Positions 8,407 to 17,048 of a DNA stretch of 38,927 nucleotides are shown here, piece after piece. Origin of the DNA: Coriobacteriia bacterium (GTDB taxonomy: Bacteria > Actinomycetota > Coriobacteriia > WRKU01 > JAENWW01); NCBI GenBank assembly GCA_016649875.1, contig JAENWW010000014.1, positions 1 through 38,927 on the forward strand, written 5' to 3'. The number at the start of each line of letters is the position of its first letter. Position 1 is the stretch's first letter. Under the pieces are notes generated by a model that was not told where the DNA came from, ran no database searches, and was given only the letters and a program-made list of their open reading frames with translations. Position numbers and translations under genes: made by a program.

Positions 8407-10668
8407 CTACAGACCGGACCCGCCGCCGACTAAACGCTCCAGCGAAGTATCGAACAACTCGACGATATCCTCAATCGAGAGTGATATTTTTCCCTCGATT
8501 TCAAGCGTATCGCCACCAACTTCTCCGATGACGCTGTAAGGGACATCTTCCCCGTCGAGAATGTCGAGGAGCGCCTCGACATCTTCTCCGGCGCACGTGA
8601 CCACGATACGACTTTGCGTTTCACTGAAGAGGGAGGCGACGTCATCGAGATCATCATCGAGGGCAACCTGTGCTCCGATTCCACCGCCGATGCAGCACTC
8701 GGCGAGTGCCACGGACAGACCGCCTTCCGAGCAGTCGTGCGCACTTTTGGCGAGCCCTTTCACGATAGCGGTCCGCGTTCCTTCTTGGACGGCACGTTCC
8801 AAATCCATATCGAGCGCAGGTATTTCACCGGCCACCGTGTCATATTCGACCTTGAGGTATTCCGATCCCCCGAGCTCGTCTTCGGTCTCTCCGATGAGGA
8901 CGATCGTGTCGCCTTCATCCCTGAAACGGGAGGTACAACGCTCATCGACCGAATCGAGAAGTCCGACCATCCCGACGACGGGCGTCGGATAGATTGGCTC
9001 TCCGAAACTCTCGTTATAGAAGGAAACATTTCCCGAAACAACCGGGACCTCGAAGAATCGACACGCCTCCGAAAGCCCCTTGACGGCCTCGTGGAACGTC
9101 CAATACACTTCCGGTTTCTCCGGCGAGCCGAAGTTGAGACAATCGGTGATCGCCGCCGGTTTTCCTCCGGCACACGTCACGTTTCTCGCCGCCTCGGCGA
9201 ATGCGATTTGCGCCCCCCGATACGGGTTGAGATACACATAACGACCGTTGCAGTCACTTGAAACGGCTATCGCGCGCTCGGTCGTTTCGCCACGCCCGGT
9301 GTCGCCTATTCGAATGACGGCGGCATCGCTTCCCGGAAGAACGACCGTGTTGCACATGACTTGGTGGTCGTACTGTTCCCAAATCCACTTGCGAGAACAG
9401 ATGTTCGGACTTGAAAGCAGCCCTATGAGAATTTCGTTGAGTTTCTCGATACCGGGCTCTCTGTCTATGAAGCTCAAGTCGGCGTTCGCCAATTCATCGA
9501 GATAATCCGGACGAGACATGGGAGGATCGTAGATCGGGGCATCGTCGGCAAGCTGAAGTGCGGGGATTCGAGCATGGATTTCGCCGCCTCCGCGCACGAC
9601 GAAATCACCGGTATCGGTCACTTCACCGATCACCGTGGCGAGAAGTCCCCAACGCGCGCAGATGGCGAGCGCCTCATCGAGGTTTTCCGGTGTCATGACC
9701 GAGAGCATACGCTCTTGTGATTCGCTTACCATGATTTCAAACGGTTTCATGGCCGATTCGCGCTGCGGGATCACATCGACATCGATGTCGATTCCGACAC
9801 CGCCGCGACTTGCCATCTCCGAAGCCGAAGAGGTGAGGCCGGCCGCTCCCAAGTCGCCGAGACCGACGACCAGATTCTTATCCAACAATTCGAGGCACGC
9901 CTCGATCAGAAGTTTTTCTTCGAAGGGATCGCCCACCTGAACTGCAGGCCGCTTGTTCTGCGCGCCCTCGTCGAACTCTTGGCTGGCGAGTACACTCGCA
10001 CCGCCGATGCCGTCGCGACCGGTGGTCGACCCGATCAATACGAGCTTGTTGCCGATACCGCTCGCTTGCGCAAGCATCAACTTTTCCTCGCGCATGAGAC
10101 CGATCGCCATCGCGTTGATCAGGCAATTCCCCTCATAGGCATCCTCGAAGTAAACCTCGCCGCCGACGGTCGGAACACCGAGACAGTTGCCGTAACCCCC
10201 GATTCCAGCCACCGCCTCTTCGAACAAATAACGTTGACGCGGCTTGTCCAGAGTACCAAAACGCAGTGAATCCAGGCAGGCGATCGGACGAGCGCCCATC
10301 GTGAAGATGTCGCGGATGATGCCGCCCACCCCGGTGGCTGCGCCTTGATACGGCTCGATTGCACTCGGATGGTTATGCGATTCCATTTTAAAGGCGACCG
10401 CCCAACCGTCGCCGACGCTGATGACGCCCGCATTCTCACCGGGCCCCTGCAAAACATGGGCACCCGTCGTCGGAAACATACGTAAATATTTGCGCGAATG
10501 CTTATAGCTGCAATGTTCCGACCACATGAGCGAAAACATATAAAGTTCGGTCACGCTCGGTGTGCGTCCGAGAACTTCAACGACATGTTCATACTCATCG
10601 AGTTTGAGGCCGAGTTGCACGGCGAGCTCGGGGGCTGCCTCCGCATCGAGATCTTTAATCACGGTCAT
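8407..10668 (-). CDS. purL: Phosphoribosylformylglycinamidine synthase, small-type catalytic subunit
   Basis: A 753-residue PurL of the short kind that works with separate PurQ and PurS. It uses ammonia from PurQ and ATP to convert FGAR to FGAM. SEHCSYKHS near residues 50-58 holds the expected active-site histidine; GPGENAG, ESHNHPSAIEPYQGAATGVGG, VGLGDLGAAGL and SAHDCSEGGLSVAL follow in family order. The ATG at 10668 is preferred since AGGAG precedes it by 10 bases; an in-frame ATG at 10686 lies 18 bases earlier, before that site. It overlaps the preceding small membrane-protein gene by 14 bases, so the two are coupled. Confidence 0.96.
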   Translation of the reverse strand: MTVIKDLDAEAAPELAVQLGLKLDEYEHVVEVLGRTPSVTELYMFSLMWSEHCSYKHSRKYLRMFPTTGAHVLQGPGENAGVISVGDGWAVAFKMESHNHPSAIEPYQGAATGVGGIIRDIFTMGARPIACLDSLRFGTLDKPRQRYLFEEAVAGIGGYGNCLGVPTVGGEVYFEDAYEGNCLINAMAIGLMREEKLMLAQASGIGNKLVLIGSTTGRDGIGGASVLASQEFDEGAQNKRPAVQVGDPFEEKLLIEACLELLDKNLVVGLGDLGAAGLTSSASEMASRGGVGIDIDVDVIPQRESAMKPFEIMVSESQERMLSVMTPENLDEALAICARWGLLATVIGEVTDTGDFVVRGGGEIHARIPALQLADDAPIYDPPMSRPDYLDELANADLSFIDREPGIEKLNEILIGLLSSPNICSRKWIWEQYDHQVMCNTVVLPGSDAAVIRIGDTGRGETTERAIAVSSDCNGRYVYLNPYRGAQIAFAEAARNVTCAGGKPAAITDCLNFGSPEKPEVYWTFHEAVKGLSEACRFFEVPVVSGNVSFYNESFGEPIYPTPVVGMVGLLDSVDERCTSRFRDEGDTIVLIGETEDELGGSEYLKVEYDTVAGEIPALDMDLERAVQEGTRTAIVKGLAKSAHDCSEGGLSVALAECCIGGGIGAQVALDDDLDDVASLFSETQSRIVVTCAGEDVEALLDILDGEDVPYSVIGEVGGDTLEIEGKISLSIEDIVELFDTSLERLVGGGSGL

Positions 10669-11035
10669 CGTATTCAAACTCCTCATCTTGTGCCTTTACC
10701 ATTCCGTCGGGCACTTTCGGGAATACCACGCGCAGTAAATACGCGAGTTCAGTGATAATCATGAGCGGAATCGATATGATCGCCGCACCTTTCACCGGGC
10801 CGGGTACGAAAGAAAATTGCGCCGCGATAAACACGAGCACATAGATTCCGGCGATGATCTGATAGACGATCAAAGGCTCGCGTTTGTGGCCGGCCGCTCG
10901 AAAGCTTACGGGGACGACGATCCTTCTTTCCCTGCGTGCATCGAAAATCAGAACGAGCGCGGCCACTGCAACGAGAATATATATACCGATGATGGCGTAA
11001 TACCCCGCGCCGAATGTTACATCTCCGTGTGGCAC
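10655..11035 (-). CDS. Small three-helix membrane protein inside the purine operon
   Basis: A 126-residue protein of unknown function. It begins with GTG directly after the purQ stop codon (no spacer) and overlaps purL, so its synthesis is tied to the FGAM synthase subunits. Three hydrophobic segments are visible, at about residues 12-31, 56-77 and 83-105, the last two close together. Between the first two is a basic stretch (FDARRERRIVV), and the C-terminal tail is acidic (AQDEEFEYDDRD). There is no signal peptidase site. I recognise no family. The position hints at a role linked to purine synthesis or membrane placement of the enzymes, but chance co-transcription is possible. Confidence 0.75.
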   Translation of the reverse strand: MPHGDVTFGAGYYAIIGIYILVAVAALVLIFDARRERRIVVPVSFRAAGHKREPLIVYQIIAGIYVLVFIAAQFSFVPGPVKGAAIISIPLMIITELAYLLRVVFPKVPDGMVKAQDEEFEYDDRD

Positions 11036-11725
11036 TTATGCACCAACTTCTTCCATGCGAGAAAGAACTGCGGTAAAGAAAGCTTTCCCGTCACCGCTGC
11101 CGTAAATCGAGTCGACGGCACGTTCAGGATGAGGCATCAGCCCGAATACGTTACGCTCGGCATTGCAAATCCCGGCGATGTTATCGAGCGCACCGTTGGG
11201 TGCCTCGGCACTATCGGAGCCGTCCTCGTTGCAATAGCGCAACACGATTCGATTGTCCTCGCGAAGCTCCGAAAGCACCTTTTCATCGCACACGAAGTTT
11301 CCTTCATTGTGATTGATGGGAAGGCTTATGACGCTTCCGGTCTCAAGTCCGAGCCAGTCGCAGTACGCCTCCACGCGAAGCGGCACTTCCCGACAGATGA
11401 ATTTGAGGCCTCGATTGCGCAACAAAGCACCCGGCAGCAAGTGCGCCTCCGTCAGAATCTGAAATCCGTTACAGATACCGAGCACGGGGCGTCCCGCCTG
11501 CGCAAACCGGATGACCTCGCCCATCACCGGGCTGAAGCGCGCGACCGCGCCACAGCGCAAATAATCACCGTAACTGAAACCGCCCGGCAAAACGACTGCA
11601 TCGACACCGGACAAGTCGGTATCCTGATGCCAAATATAGGTAAAGTCGTGACCGAGGAACCGGCATGCATGCGCGACATCCTGTTCACAATTCGAGCCGG
11701 GAAACACCACAATTCCGAAGCGCAT
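11036..11725 (-). CDS. purQ: Phosphoribosylformylglycinamidine synthase, glutaminase subunit
   Basis: PurQ, 229 residues, a class I glutamine amidotransferase that hydrolyses glutamine and passes ammonia to PurL. It starts MRFGIVVFPGSNCEQD, shows LPGGFSYGDYLRCGA, the nucleophile Cys85 in GICNGFQ, and His199/Glu201 in MPHPER, completing the triad. The length is standard. It starts 3 bases after purS and ends directly at the GTG of the small membrane protein, so these genes are tightly packed. It should act as a complex with PurS and PurL. Confidence 0.98.
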   Translation of the reverse strand: MRFGIVVFPGSNCEQDVAHACRFLGHDFTYIWHQDTDLSGVDAVVLPGGFSYGDYLRCGAVARFSPVMGEVIRFAQAGRPVLGICNGFQILTEAHLLPGALLRNRGLKFICREVPLRVEAYCDWLGLETGSVISLPINHNEGNFVCDEKVLSELREDNRIVLRYCNEDGSDSAEAPNGALDNIAGICNAERNVFGLMPHPERAVDSIYGSGDGKAFFTAVLSRMEEVGA

Positions 11726-11728
11726 GTA

Positions 11729-11965
11729 TCAGTCCTCCTCGGAAGGTACGATACGATAATCCTCGATTACCGGATTCGCGAGGAGCTTTTCGCACATCTC
11801 GGTGACCTGCGCCAAATCCGCATCGACATCGAGTTGGATGAATTTCCCGATTCCGACGCTGTTGACGCCCTCGTAACCCATCTGGCCGAGCGCGCGCGCG
11901 GCAGTGGCTCCTGCCGGGTCGAAAATACCGTCACGATAAGTGACGTAAATATCGTAGCGTGCCAC
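11729..11965 (-). CDS. purS: Phosphoribosylformylglycinamidine synthase, PurS subunit
   Basis: PurS, 78 residues, the small structural subunit that bridges PurL and PurQ and helps ammonia channelling. The sequence runs YDIYVTYRDGIFDPAGATAARAL, then GYEGVNSVGIGKFIQLDVD, both family hallmarks. The start is the GTG at 11965: AGGAGGAACTTCT lies just before it, and the homologous region begins there, although the frame stays open upstream to an ATG at 12142 that would add 59 unrelated residues. It precedes purQ by 3 bases. Confidence 0.95.
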   Translation of the reverse strand: MARYDIYVTYRDGIFDPAGATAARALGQMGYEGVNSVGIGKFIQLDVDADLAQVTEMCEKLLANPVIEDYRIVPSEED

Positions 11966-11988
11966 AGAAGTTCCTCCTAAAGATAGTG

Positions 11989-12462
11989 TTATTTCTTCTT
12001 GGTTTTTCTCGCTGCTTTGGCAGCGGCGCTCATCGCATGATATTGCTCGACCGACACACCGAGTTGGTGCGCCTGCACGAGAGGGCGTACCTGTCTGAGG
12101 TCTATCCACCATGCAAAACCGACCAGACCGAGCGCAATCCACGACATGGCCAGACTTATGTACTGCCCCCCCTTACCGACTAGGGGTGCAATCGATTTCG
12201 TGGTGAGAATCAAGGAAATCACCAGTATGACGATGGCAATTCCGAGCACCGTCCACCACAGTCTGCGCAATCTCTTGTACTCGGGAGAATCGGGCATAGA
12301 CGCCGCATAGCGCTCTTTAACCGACTGCTTGGCAGCGGTTTTCTTCGTCACGGGGGAGGAATCCTTGCGAATCGGTTTTGCCGAAGCAGCCGACTTGCGC
12401 GTCGAACCCTTGGGCTCCTGACCTTTTTTGTAGCGGGCATTCATCGGGCTTCGTCTACTCAT
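11989..12462 (-). CDS. Small basic two-helix membrane protein coupled to purC
   Basis: A 157-residue protein of unknown function. The first 65 residues are strongly basic and low in complexity (many Lys, Arg, Ser, Ala), without a signal peptide. Two hydrophobic helices follow, at about 68-88 and 100-120, so the charged N-terminus and the basic C-terminal tail (KAARKTKKK) probably both face the cytoplasm. The ATG overlaps the purC stop by 4 bases and has GGGAG upstream. purS begins 23 bases after it. It is therefore the second gene of the purC-purS-purQ-purL unit. I cannot assign a family. Confidence 0.75.
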   Translation of the reverse strand: MSRRSPMNARYKKGQEPKGSTRKSAASAKPIRKDSSPVTKKTAAKQSVKERYAASMPDSPEYKRLRRLWWTVLGIAIVILVISLILTTKSIAPLVGKGGQYISLAMSWIALGLVGFAWWIDLRQVRPLVQAHQLGVSVEQYHAMSAAAKAARKTKKK

Positions 12463-13349
12463 TGCGCAACTCCCTGTGGCACGAATTTCGTGCCGGTAAT
12501 CGTTTCATATGCTTGAATATATTTTTTGCTCGTCGTCTCGATGACATCGGCGGGAAGAGAGGGTGGCTGAGAGACTCTGTCCCAGTCGGTCGACTCAAGC
12601 CAATCGCGCACATATTGCTTATCGAAGCTCGCTTGGTTTCGTCCGGGCGCATACGAATCTGCCGGCCAGAACCGCGAGGAGTCCGGCGTGAGCACTTCAT
12701 CGATGAGAGTGAGTTTCCCGTCGATGAGACCGAATTCGAATTTCGTGTCCGCGATTATGATGCCTCGAGCGGCGGCGTGGTCGCGACCGCGCGTATAAAC
12801 GGTCATTGCCGCATCCCGCAAATCGACGGCAGTCTGTTCTCCGAGAAGTTCGACCATCGTATCGAAACTGATGTTCTCGTCGTGGTCGCCGATTTCAGCT
12901 TTCGTCGAAGGGGTGAAAAGAGGTGCCTCGAATTTTGAACTGTTGACGAGGCCCTCGGGTAGTTCGATTCCGCAAAGGGTTCCGCTTTTTTGATATTCCT
13001 TGAGCCCGCTGCCCGCCAAATATCCGCGAACGATGCACTCGATTGGAAACACGTTTGCTTTCTTAACGAGCATGAACCTGCCGCGCAAATAATCCGCCTG
13101 TTCGGCGAAACCGAGCGGCAAGTCGGCCGTGTCGGCGGAAAGAAAATGCGTCGGAATCACATCTTTGAAGAAATCAAACCAGAACAGCGATAGCCGAGTG
13201 AGAATTTCACCCTTAAAAGGAATCGGGTCGCTCAAGACGAAATCGAAGGCGCTAATCCGGTCGGAAGCGACAAGCAGCAACCTGTCTCCGAGGTCATAGA
13301 TATCGCGCACTTTACCTTTTGCATCGGGCGCAAAGTTAAGTGGCTGCAC
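12459..13349 (-). CDS. purC: SAICAR synthetase
   Basis: PurC, 296 residues, joins CAIR and aspartate with ATP to form SAICAR. It has the ATP-site start GKVRDIYDLGDRLLLVASDRISAFD (about residues 12-36, split here as GKVRDIY and ASDRISAFD), IPTHFLS, ECIVRGYLAGSG, and IIADTKFEFG followed by LTPDSSRFW, all typical. The length matches the longer eukaryote-like/actinobacterial form rather than the 237-residue E. coli form. The start is a GTG at 13349 with AAAGG upstream. It is the first gene of the purine block, about 100 bases after the histidine kinase gene; that gap shows no clear terminator or riboswitch. Confidence 0.96.
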   Translation of the reverse strand: MQPLNFAPDAKGKVRDIYDLGDRLLLVASDRISAFDFVLSDPIPFKGEILTRLSLFWFDFFKDVIPTHFLSADTADLPLGFAEQADYLRGRFMLVKKANVFPIECIVRGYLAGSGLKEYQKSGTLCGIELPEGLVNSSKFEAPLFTPSTKAEIGDHDENISFDTMVELLGEQTAVDLRDAAMTVYTRGRDHAAARGIIIADTKFEFGLIDGKLTLIDEVLTPDSSRFWPADSYAPGRNQASFDKQYVRDWLESTDWDRVSQPPSLPADVIETTSKKYIQAYETITGTKFVPQGVAQ

Positions 13350-13448
13350 AAAAAACCTTTCCCTGAGTACTGACTTAAGGCAAGAGATGACTCACCACAG
13401 TTTCCATTGTACGCAATATGCGAAGCTTTTTAACCGTGAATTATTGAA

Positions 13449-14942
13449 TTATACGAGAGGTATCTTAATTCTGAAGGCGGTTCCGACACCCTCTTTGCTC
13501 TCGACCTCGATACAGCCGTGGTGTCGCTCGACGATCTCTTTGGCAATCGAGAGCCCGACTCCGACACCTCCCGTTTGACGGGCGCGAGCCGCGTCGGCAC
13601 GCCAGAACCGGTTGAACATTTTTCCCATGTCTTTCTCAGGTATACCCATGCCGGTATCTTTGACTTCGGCGACGGCGAGCCCGTCCTCTTCATATGTTCT
13701 GACGAATACGGTACCGCCCTCAAGGGTGTAGCGTGCCGCATTGCTCAAGAGATTTCCGATGGCTTGCTGAAGCCGATCTCTGTCTCCTCTGATATAAAGA
13801 TTTTCCGCAAGCTCCGAATCGAGGGTAAGCGAACCCATGTCGAGAAGGGCGGAATGCGCGTCGATGGCCGAACGCACAGGGTTGACCAAGTCGATACGGT
13901 CGAAATGGAATGGCAAAGAACCGTTTTCTATACGGCTCAACTCGAGAATCGCATTGGTCAAGCGCGAGAGGCGACGGGTTTCATTGCGAACCGTACCCAA
14001 GTGGTGGGAATCGGCGGGAAGGACACCGTCCTCCATCGCTTCGACCGTCGCTTGGATGGCCATGAGCGGAGTGCGCAACTCATGGGCGACATCGCTGGTG
14101 AGGCGGCGTTCAAGCTCGCGATCGGCCTCGACGGAGTCGGCCATTTTATCGAACGTAATACCGAGTTGTGAAATTTCATCCTCGCCGACGAGATTCGTAC
14201 GCGCGTTCATGTCGCCTGCGCGGATAGATTGGGCGGTTTCGGCGATGACGCTGATGGGTCGTGACACGCTGCGGGAATAACGCAGCCCGGCTATGGAGGC
14301 GATGATGATCGATATGATGGCGGCGATCGCCAAGGCGATCATCGACGAGTTGCGCCACTCGAGATCTCGGGCAGTCAACAATGAACTCGAACCGTAGGCC
14401 CACACACGCACCGTACCGACCTGCACGCCCGAATACATGACGGGAGAAGACAACACTTCACCCGTCGGCTGTGCATCCATGTCGACGATGGCAGTCGAGC
14501 TCGTATTTTGAGAAGTGACGGTCGTCATCGCTTTCGCATGGCTCCGCACGGTCGCCTCGTCATAGATTATGTTTCCCTTTTTATTGAGAATTTGAACGGC
14601 GACGTCCGCGCTCACTCCGACTTGAGGAATGTTGGTAAGTGAACTGAAGTTCCACCCTCCGTAAAGTCCGTATGCGTTCGAACCGGCAGCGGCGATGCCT
14701 TGGGCGATTATGCTCAAATTATCACGAACGTACTTATCGAACTGCGCATTCCATACGATGAAGTTCAAGATGCCGCCGAGCACTGCGGTAAATGCCGCAA
14801 CAAGAGCAAAAGCAAATGCCAAACGGGAAGAAAAACGACGGCTGTTGTTATCGCCTTTAACCGGCTTGGCGACCGGAAGTTCTTCTTCGGATGCCGGCAA
14901 GTCGCACGTCGATGTCTTTTTGCCCTTGATGTGGAAACTCAT
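13449..14942 (-). CDS. Membrane sensor histidine kinase
   Basis: A 497-residue sensor kinase. A cytoplasmic N-terminal tail is followed by helix 1 (about 41-64), an extracytoplasmic domain of about 135 residues, helix 2 (200-222), a HAMP linker, the phospho-acceptor SDVAHELRTPL with His287, and the ATPase domain with NLLSNAARYT, DTGMGIPEKDMGKMF and VGLSIAKEIVERH. It autophosphorylates and passes phosphate to the regulator encoded 5 bases upstream. The signal is not evident from sequence; the sensor domain has no motif I recognise. The pair lies upstream of purC on the same strand, which may be chance. Confidence 0.93.
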   Translation of the reverse strand: MSFHIKGKKTSTCDLPASEEELPVAKPVKGDNNSRRFSSRLAFAFALVAAFTAVLGGILNFIVWNAQFDKYVRDNLSIIAQGIAAAGSNAYGLYGGWNFSSLTNIPQVGVSADVAVQILNKKGNIIYDEATVRSHAKAMTTVTSQNTSSTAIVDMDAQPTGEVLSSPVMYSGVQVGTVRVWAYGSSSLLTARDLEWRNSSMIALAIAAIISIIIASIAGLRYSRSVSRPISVIAETAQSIRAGDMNARTNLVGEDEISQLGITFDKMADSVEADRELERRLTSDVAHELRTPLMAIQATVEAMEDGVLPADSHHLGTVRNETRRLSRLTNAILELSRIENGSLPFHFDRIDLVNPVRSAIDAHSALLDMGSLTLDSELAENLYIRGDRDRLQQAIGNLLSNAARYTLEGGTVFVRTYEEDGLAVAEVKDTGMGIPEKDMGKMFNRFWRADAARARQTGGVGVGLSIAKEIVERHHGCIEVESKEGVGTAFRIKIPLV

Positions 14943-14947
14943 AAGCG

Positions 14948-15700
14948 TTAGGCTCCGATGGTTTCATCGACTTTTTCAGTCTCGGACCCATCATCCTCGC
15001 CGCCTTTCGGCTCGAAGCGATAGCCTACTCCGTGAACGGTGAAAATGAAACGGGGATCGTGCGGATCGTCGCGAAGTTTCGCCCGTAAGTTTTTAATATG
15101 GGAATCGACCGTACGTTCATAACCCTCGAAATCATAGCCGAGAACTTTCTCGACGAGTTCCATGCGCGAGTATGCGCGTCCCGGATACCGCGCGAGTGTG
15201 GTCAACAACTTGAACTCGCTGGCGGTTAAATCGAGATCCTCACCCGCTAAAATCGCTCGGTGAGCCGTAATGTCCAATTCAAGGTCGCCGTAAATGAGCT
15301 TGTCTCGCTGAGGCTCCTCGTTGACATTGGCGCGGCGAAGAAGCGCACGCACACGAGCGATGAGCTCACGAGGAGAGAACGGCTTTACCAAATAGTCGTC
15401 GGCACCGAGTTCGAGACCGGCGATACGGTCATCGAGTTCACCTTTCGCGGTCAACATGATGATGGGGACATCCGAGCCGTTACGAATGTCACGACACACC
15501 TGCTCTCCAGAAACAACCGGAAGCATGAGGTCCAAAATGACGACGTCGAAGCTGTGCGAGCGAAACTGGTCGATCGCCACCTGCCCGTCGGCTGCGGGCG
15601 TCACCCAGTAGCCCTCCCTTTCGAGATAGGCCGAAACGACATCACGAATCGACTTTTCATCTTCTACAAGTAATATTCTCTTGGTTTCTGAACTAGACAT
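14948..15700 (-). CDS. OmpR/PhoB-family response regulator
   Basis: A 250-residue DNA-binding regulator. The receiver domain shows VEDE near the N-terminus, the phosphorylated Asp57 in VILDLMLP, Thr84 and Lys106 in VKPFSP. The winged-helix domain ends with YERTVDSHIKNLRAKL and FTVHGVGYRF. GGGAGGG six bases before the ATG at 15700 fixes the start, although the frame is open 78 bases further. It forms an operon with the histidine kinase that follows. The last residues are acidic. Its targets are not known; it diverges from the acyltransferase gene across a 147-base spacer. Confidence 0.95.
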   Translation of the reverse strand: MSSSETKRILLVEDEKSIRDVVSAYLEREGYWVTPAADGQVAIDQFRSHSFDVVILDLMLPVVSGEQVCRDIRNGSDVPIIMLTAKGELDDRIAGLELGADDYLVKPFSPRELIARVRALLRRANVNEEPQRDKLIYGDLELDITAHRAILAGEDLDLTASEFKLLTTLARYPGRAYSRMELVEKVLGYDFEGYERTVDSHIKNLRAKLRDDPHDPRFIFTVHGVGYRFEPKGGEDDGSETEKVDETIGA

Positions 15701-15847
15701 AAGTAGCCCTCCCAGTGAAAAACATCGATATGTGAATAAGGTGCTAGTCAAGTGATAACAGTTTACGCCCGTATGCATGAATTACTTCAAAGGTCGCTTT
15801 CACTTCATTAAATCTACACCCTCATGCAAATATGCGATGATAGTACC

Positions 15848-17020
15848 ATGGAAAATCGAACTTCTCCCGCAAGTGGCCCCGAATACTTCACCCGCATTCT
15901 CGCTTTCGATGCATTGCGCGTCTTCGCCATCATCCTCGTTCTCGGGATACATACACTCATGACCAGCCGAGAGCTCGATTGGCGACCATCGTATATCGGT
16001 AATTTCGACACATGGTTGCATTTCGCCGTTCCGCTCTTCGTTTTCGTTTCGGGGGCGTTGGTGTGGGGCAAACCTTGGGGTGACAAAAAATTCGTGCCCT
16101 TCATCAAGGGCCGTCTCAAACGCGTCGGATTGCCCTATCTCTTTTGGTCGGCGATATACATCACACTTTTATTTTGCGGGACGCCCGGAAACAAGGCCAT
16201 TTACGGTGAGCAGTACAACTGGCGCCTGCTCATCGCAACAAAAGAATCTTTTTTCAACATCATGGGCAGAATTCCCGGTTATCTCTTGTCGGGGCACAGT
16301 TGGTATCATCTCTATTTCATCCCGATGATCATCACCTTTTATATATTAACGCCTCTTTTTGCACGGGGCATGCGTGCATTCAAAGGGTCTGCCGAACTCA
16401 TCGTCCTCTGCGCTTGTGCGGTAAAAACAATGGCATGGCCGTATGCATTGCGCTATCTCAATGACGTGGGAAATCCGTTTCTCACGTCGTATGCCACGCA
16501 TATTTTCCAGTACCTGTTTTTTATGGCGCTCGGAGCGTGGTTCATGATTCGTTTCGGAAAACTCGCCGGCGCACATTCGGCGAAATTTCAGCGGGTCGAA
16601 TCGGAGCGATCGATTGCCGCTGAATCGGCGGTGAAAGGCACTACGCTACCGGCTGCGGCGATATTCACAGATATCTTCAAACAATCGAAACCGGCGCAAG
16701 CGATGGTGGAAATATATAAAAATCTAAATCTCGGCATTTTCATTGCCCTTGCATTCGCACTCGAACCGCTCTGGGCTCGTGTGAAAAAACCGCTCATAGC
16801 CGCCTCGAGCCTTTCTTTCGGGGTGTATTATATTCACCCTCTCTTCGTGCTGGTGGCGCAGCGAGCAAGCCTGTTGCTATCTTCGAATGCGACGATGCAT
16901 GATTTTTGGATCCGCTGGCCGTGCCTCATCGCGGTATGGATTTTCTTAATCGTCACTTCCTTCGGAGTCTCGTACCTCTTCTCAAAAAGTAAGTACACCC
17001 GCTGGCTGATCGGCGGATAG
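15848..17020 (+). CDS. Acyltransferase-3 family membrane protein
   Basis: A roughly 390-residue multi-helix membrane protein of the acyltransferase 3 family (PF01757), which moves acetyl or other acyl groups onto sugars, lipids or cell-wall polymers. The first helix carries FDALRVFAIILVLGIHT with the conserved Arg24 and His35. About ten hydrophobic helices follow, for example VPLFVFVSGALVW, LFWSAIYITLLF and WYHLYFIPMIITFYIL. A polar loop of about 50 residues separates the last helices from the rest. No ribosome site clearly decides between ATG at 15848 and ATG at 15824; 15848 is chosen because the family begins close to FDALR. The acceptor is unknown. Confidence 0.85.
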   Translation: MENRTSPASGPEYFTRILAFDALRVFAIILVLGIHTLMTSRELDWRPSYIGNFDTWLHFAVPLFVFVSGALVWGKPWGDKKFVPFIKGRLKRVGLPYLFWSAIYITLLFCGTPGNKAIYGEQYNWRLLIATKESFFNIMGRIPGYLLSGHSWYHLYFIPMIITFYILTPLFARGMRAFKGSAELIVLCACAVKTMAWPYALRYLNDVGNPFLTSYATHIFQYLFFMALGAWFMIRFGKLAGAHSAKFQRVESERSIAAESAVKGTTLPAAAIFTDIFKQSKPAQAMVEIYKNLNLGIFIALAFALEPLWARVKKPLIAASSLSFGVYYIHPLFVLVAQRASLLLSSNATMHDFWIRWPCLIAVWIFLIVTSFGVSYLFSKSKYTRWLIGG

Positions 17021-17048
17021 CCGTCAAACATACCATAACGTAAAGAAG

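Noticed and set aside
10817-11980. Long plus-strand frame opposite purQ and purS (387 residues)
   Set aside because: It is an antisense shadow of confident purine genes. High G+C removes stop codons from the reverse frame.
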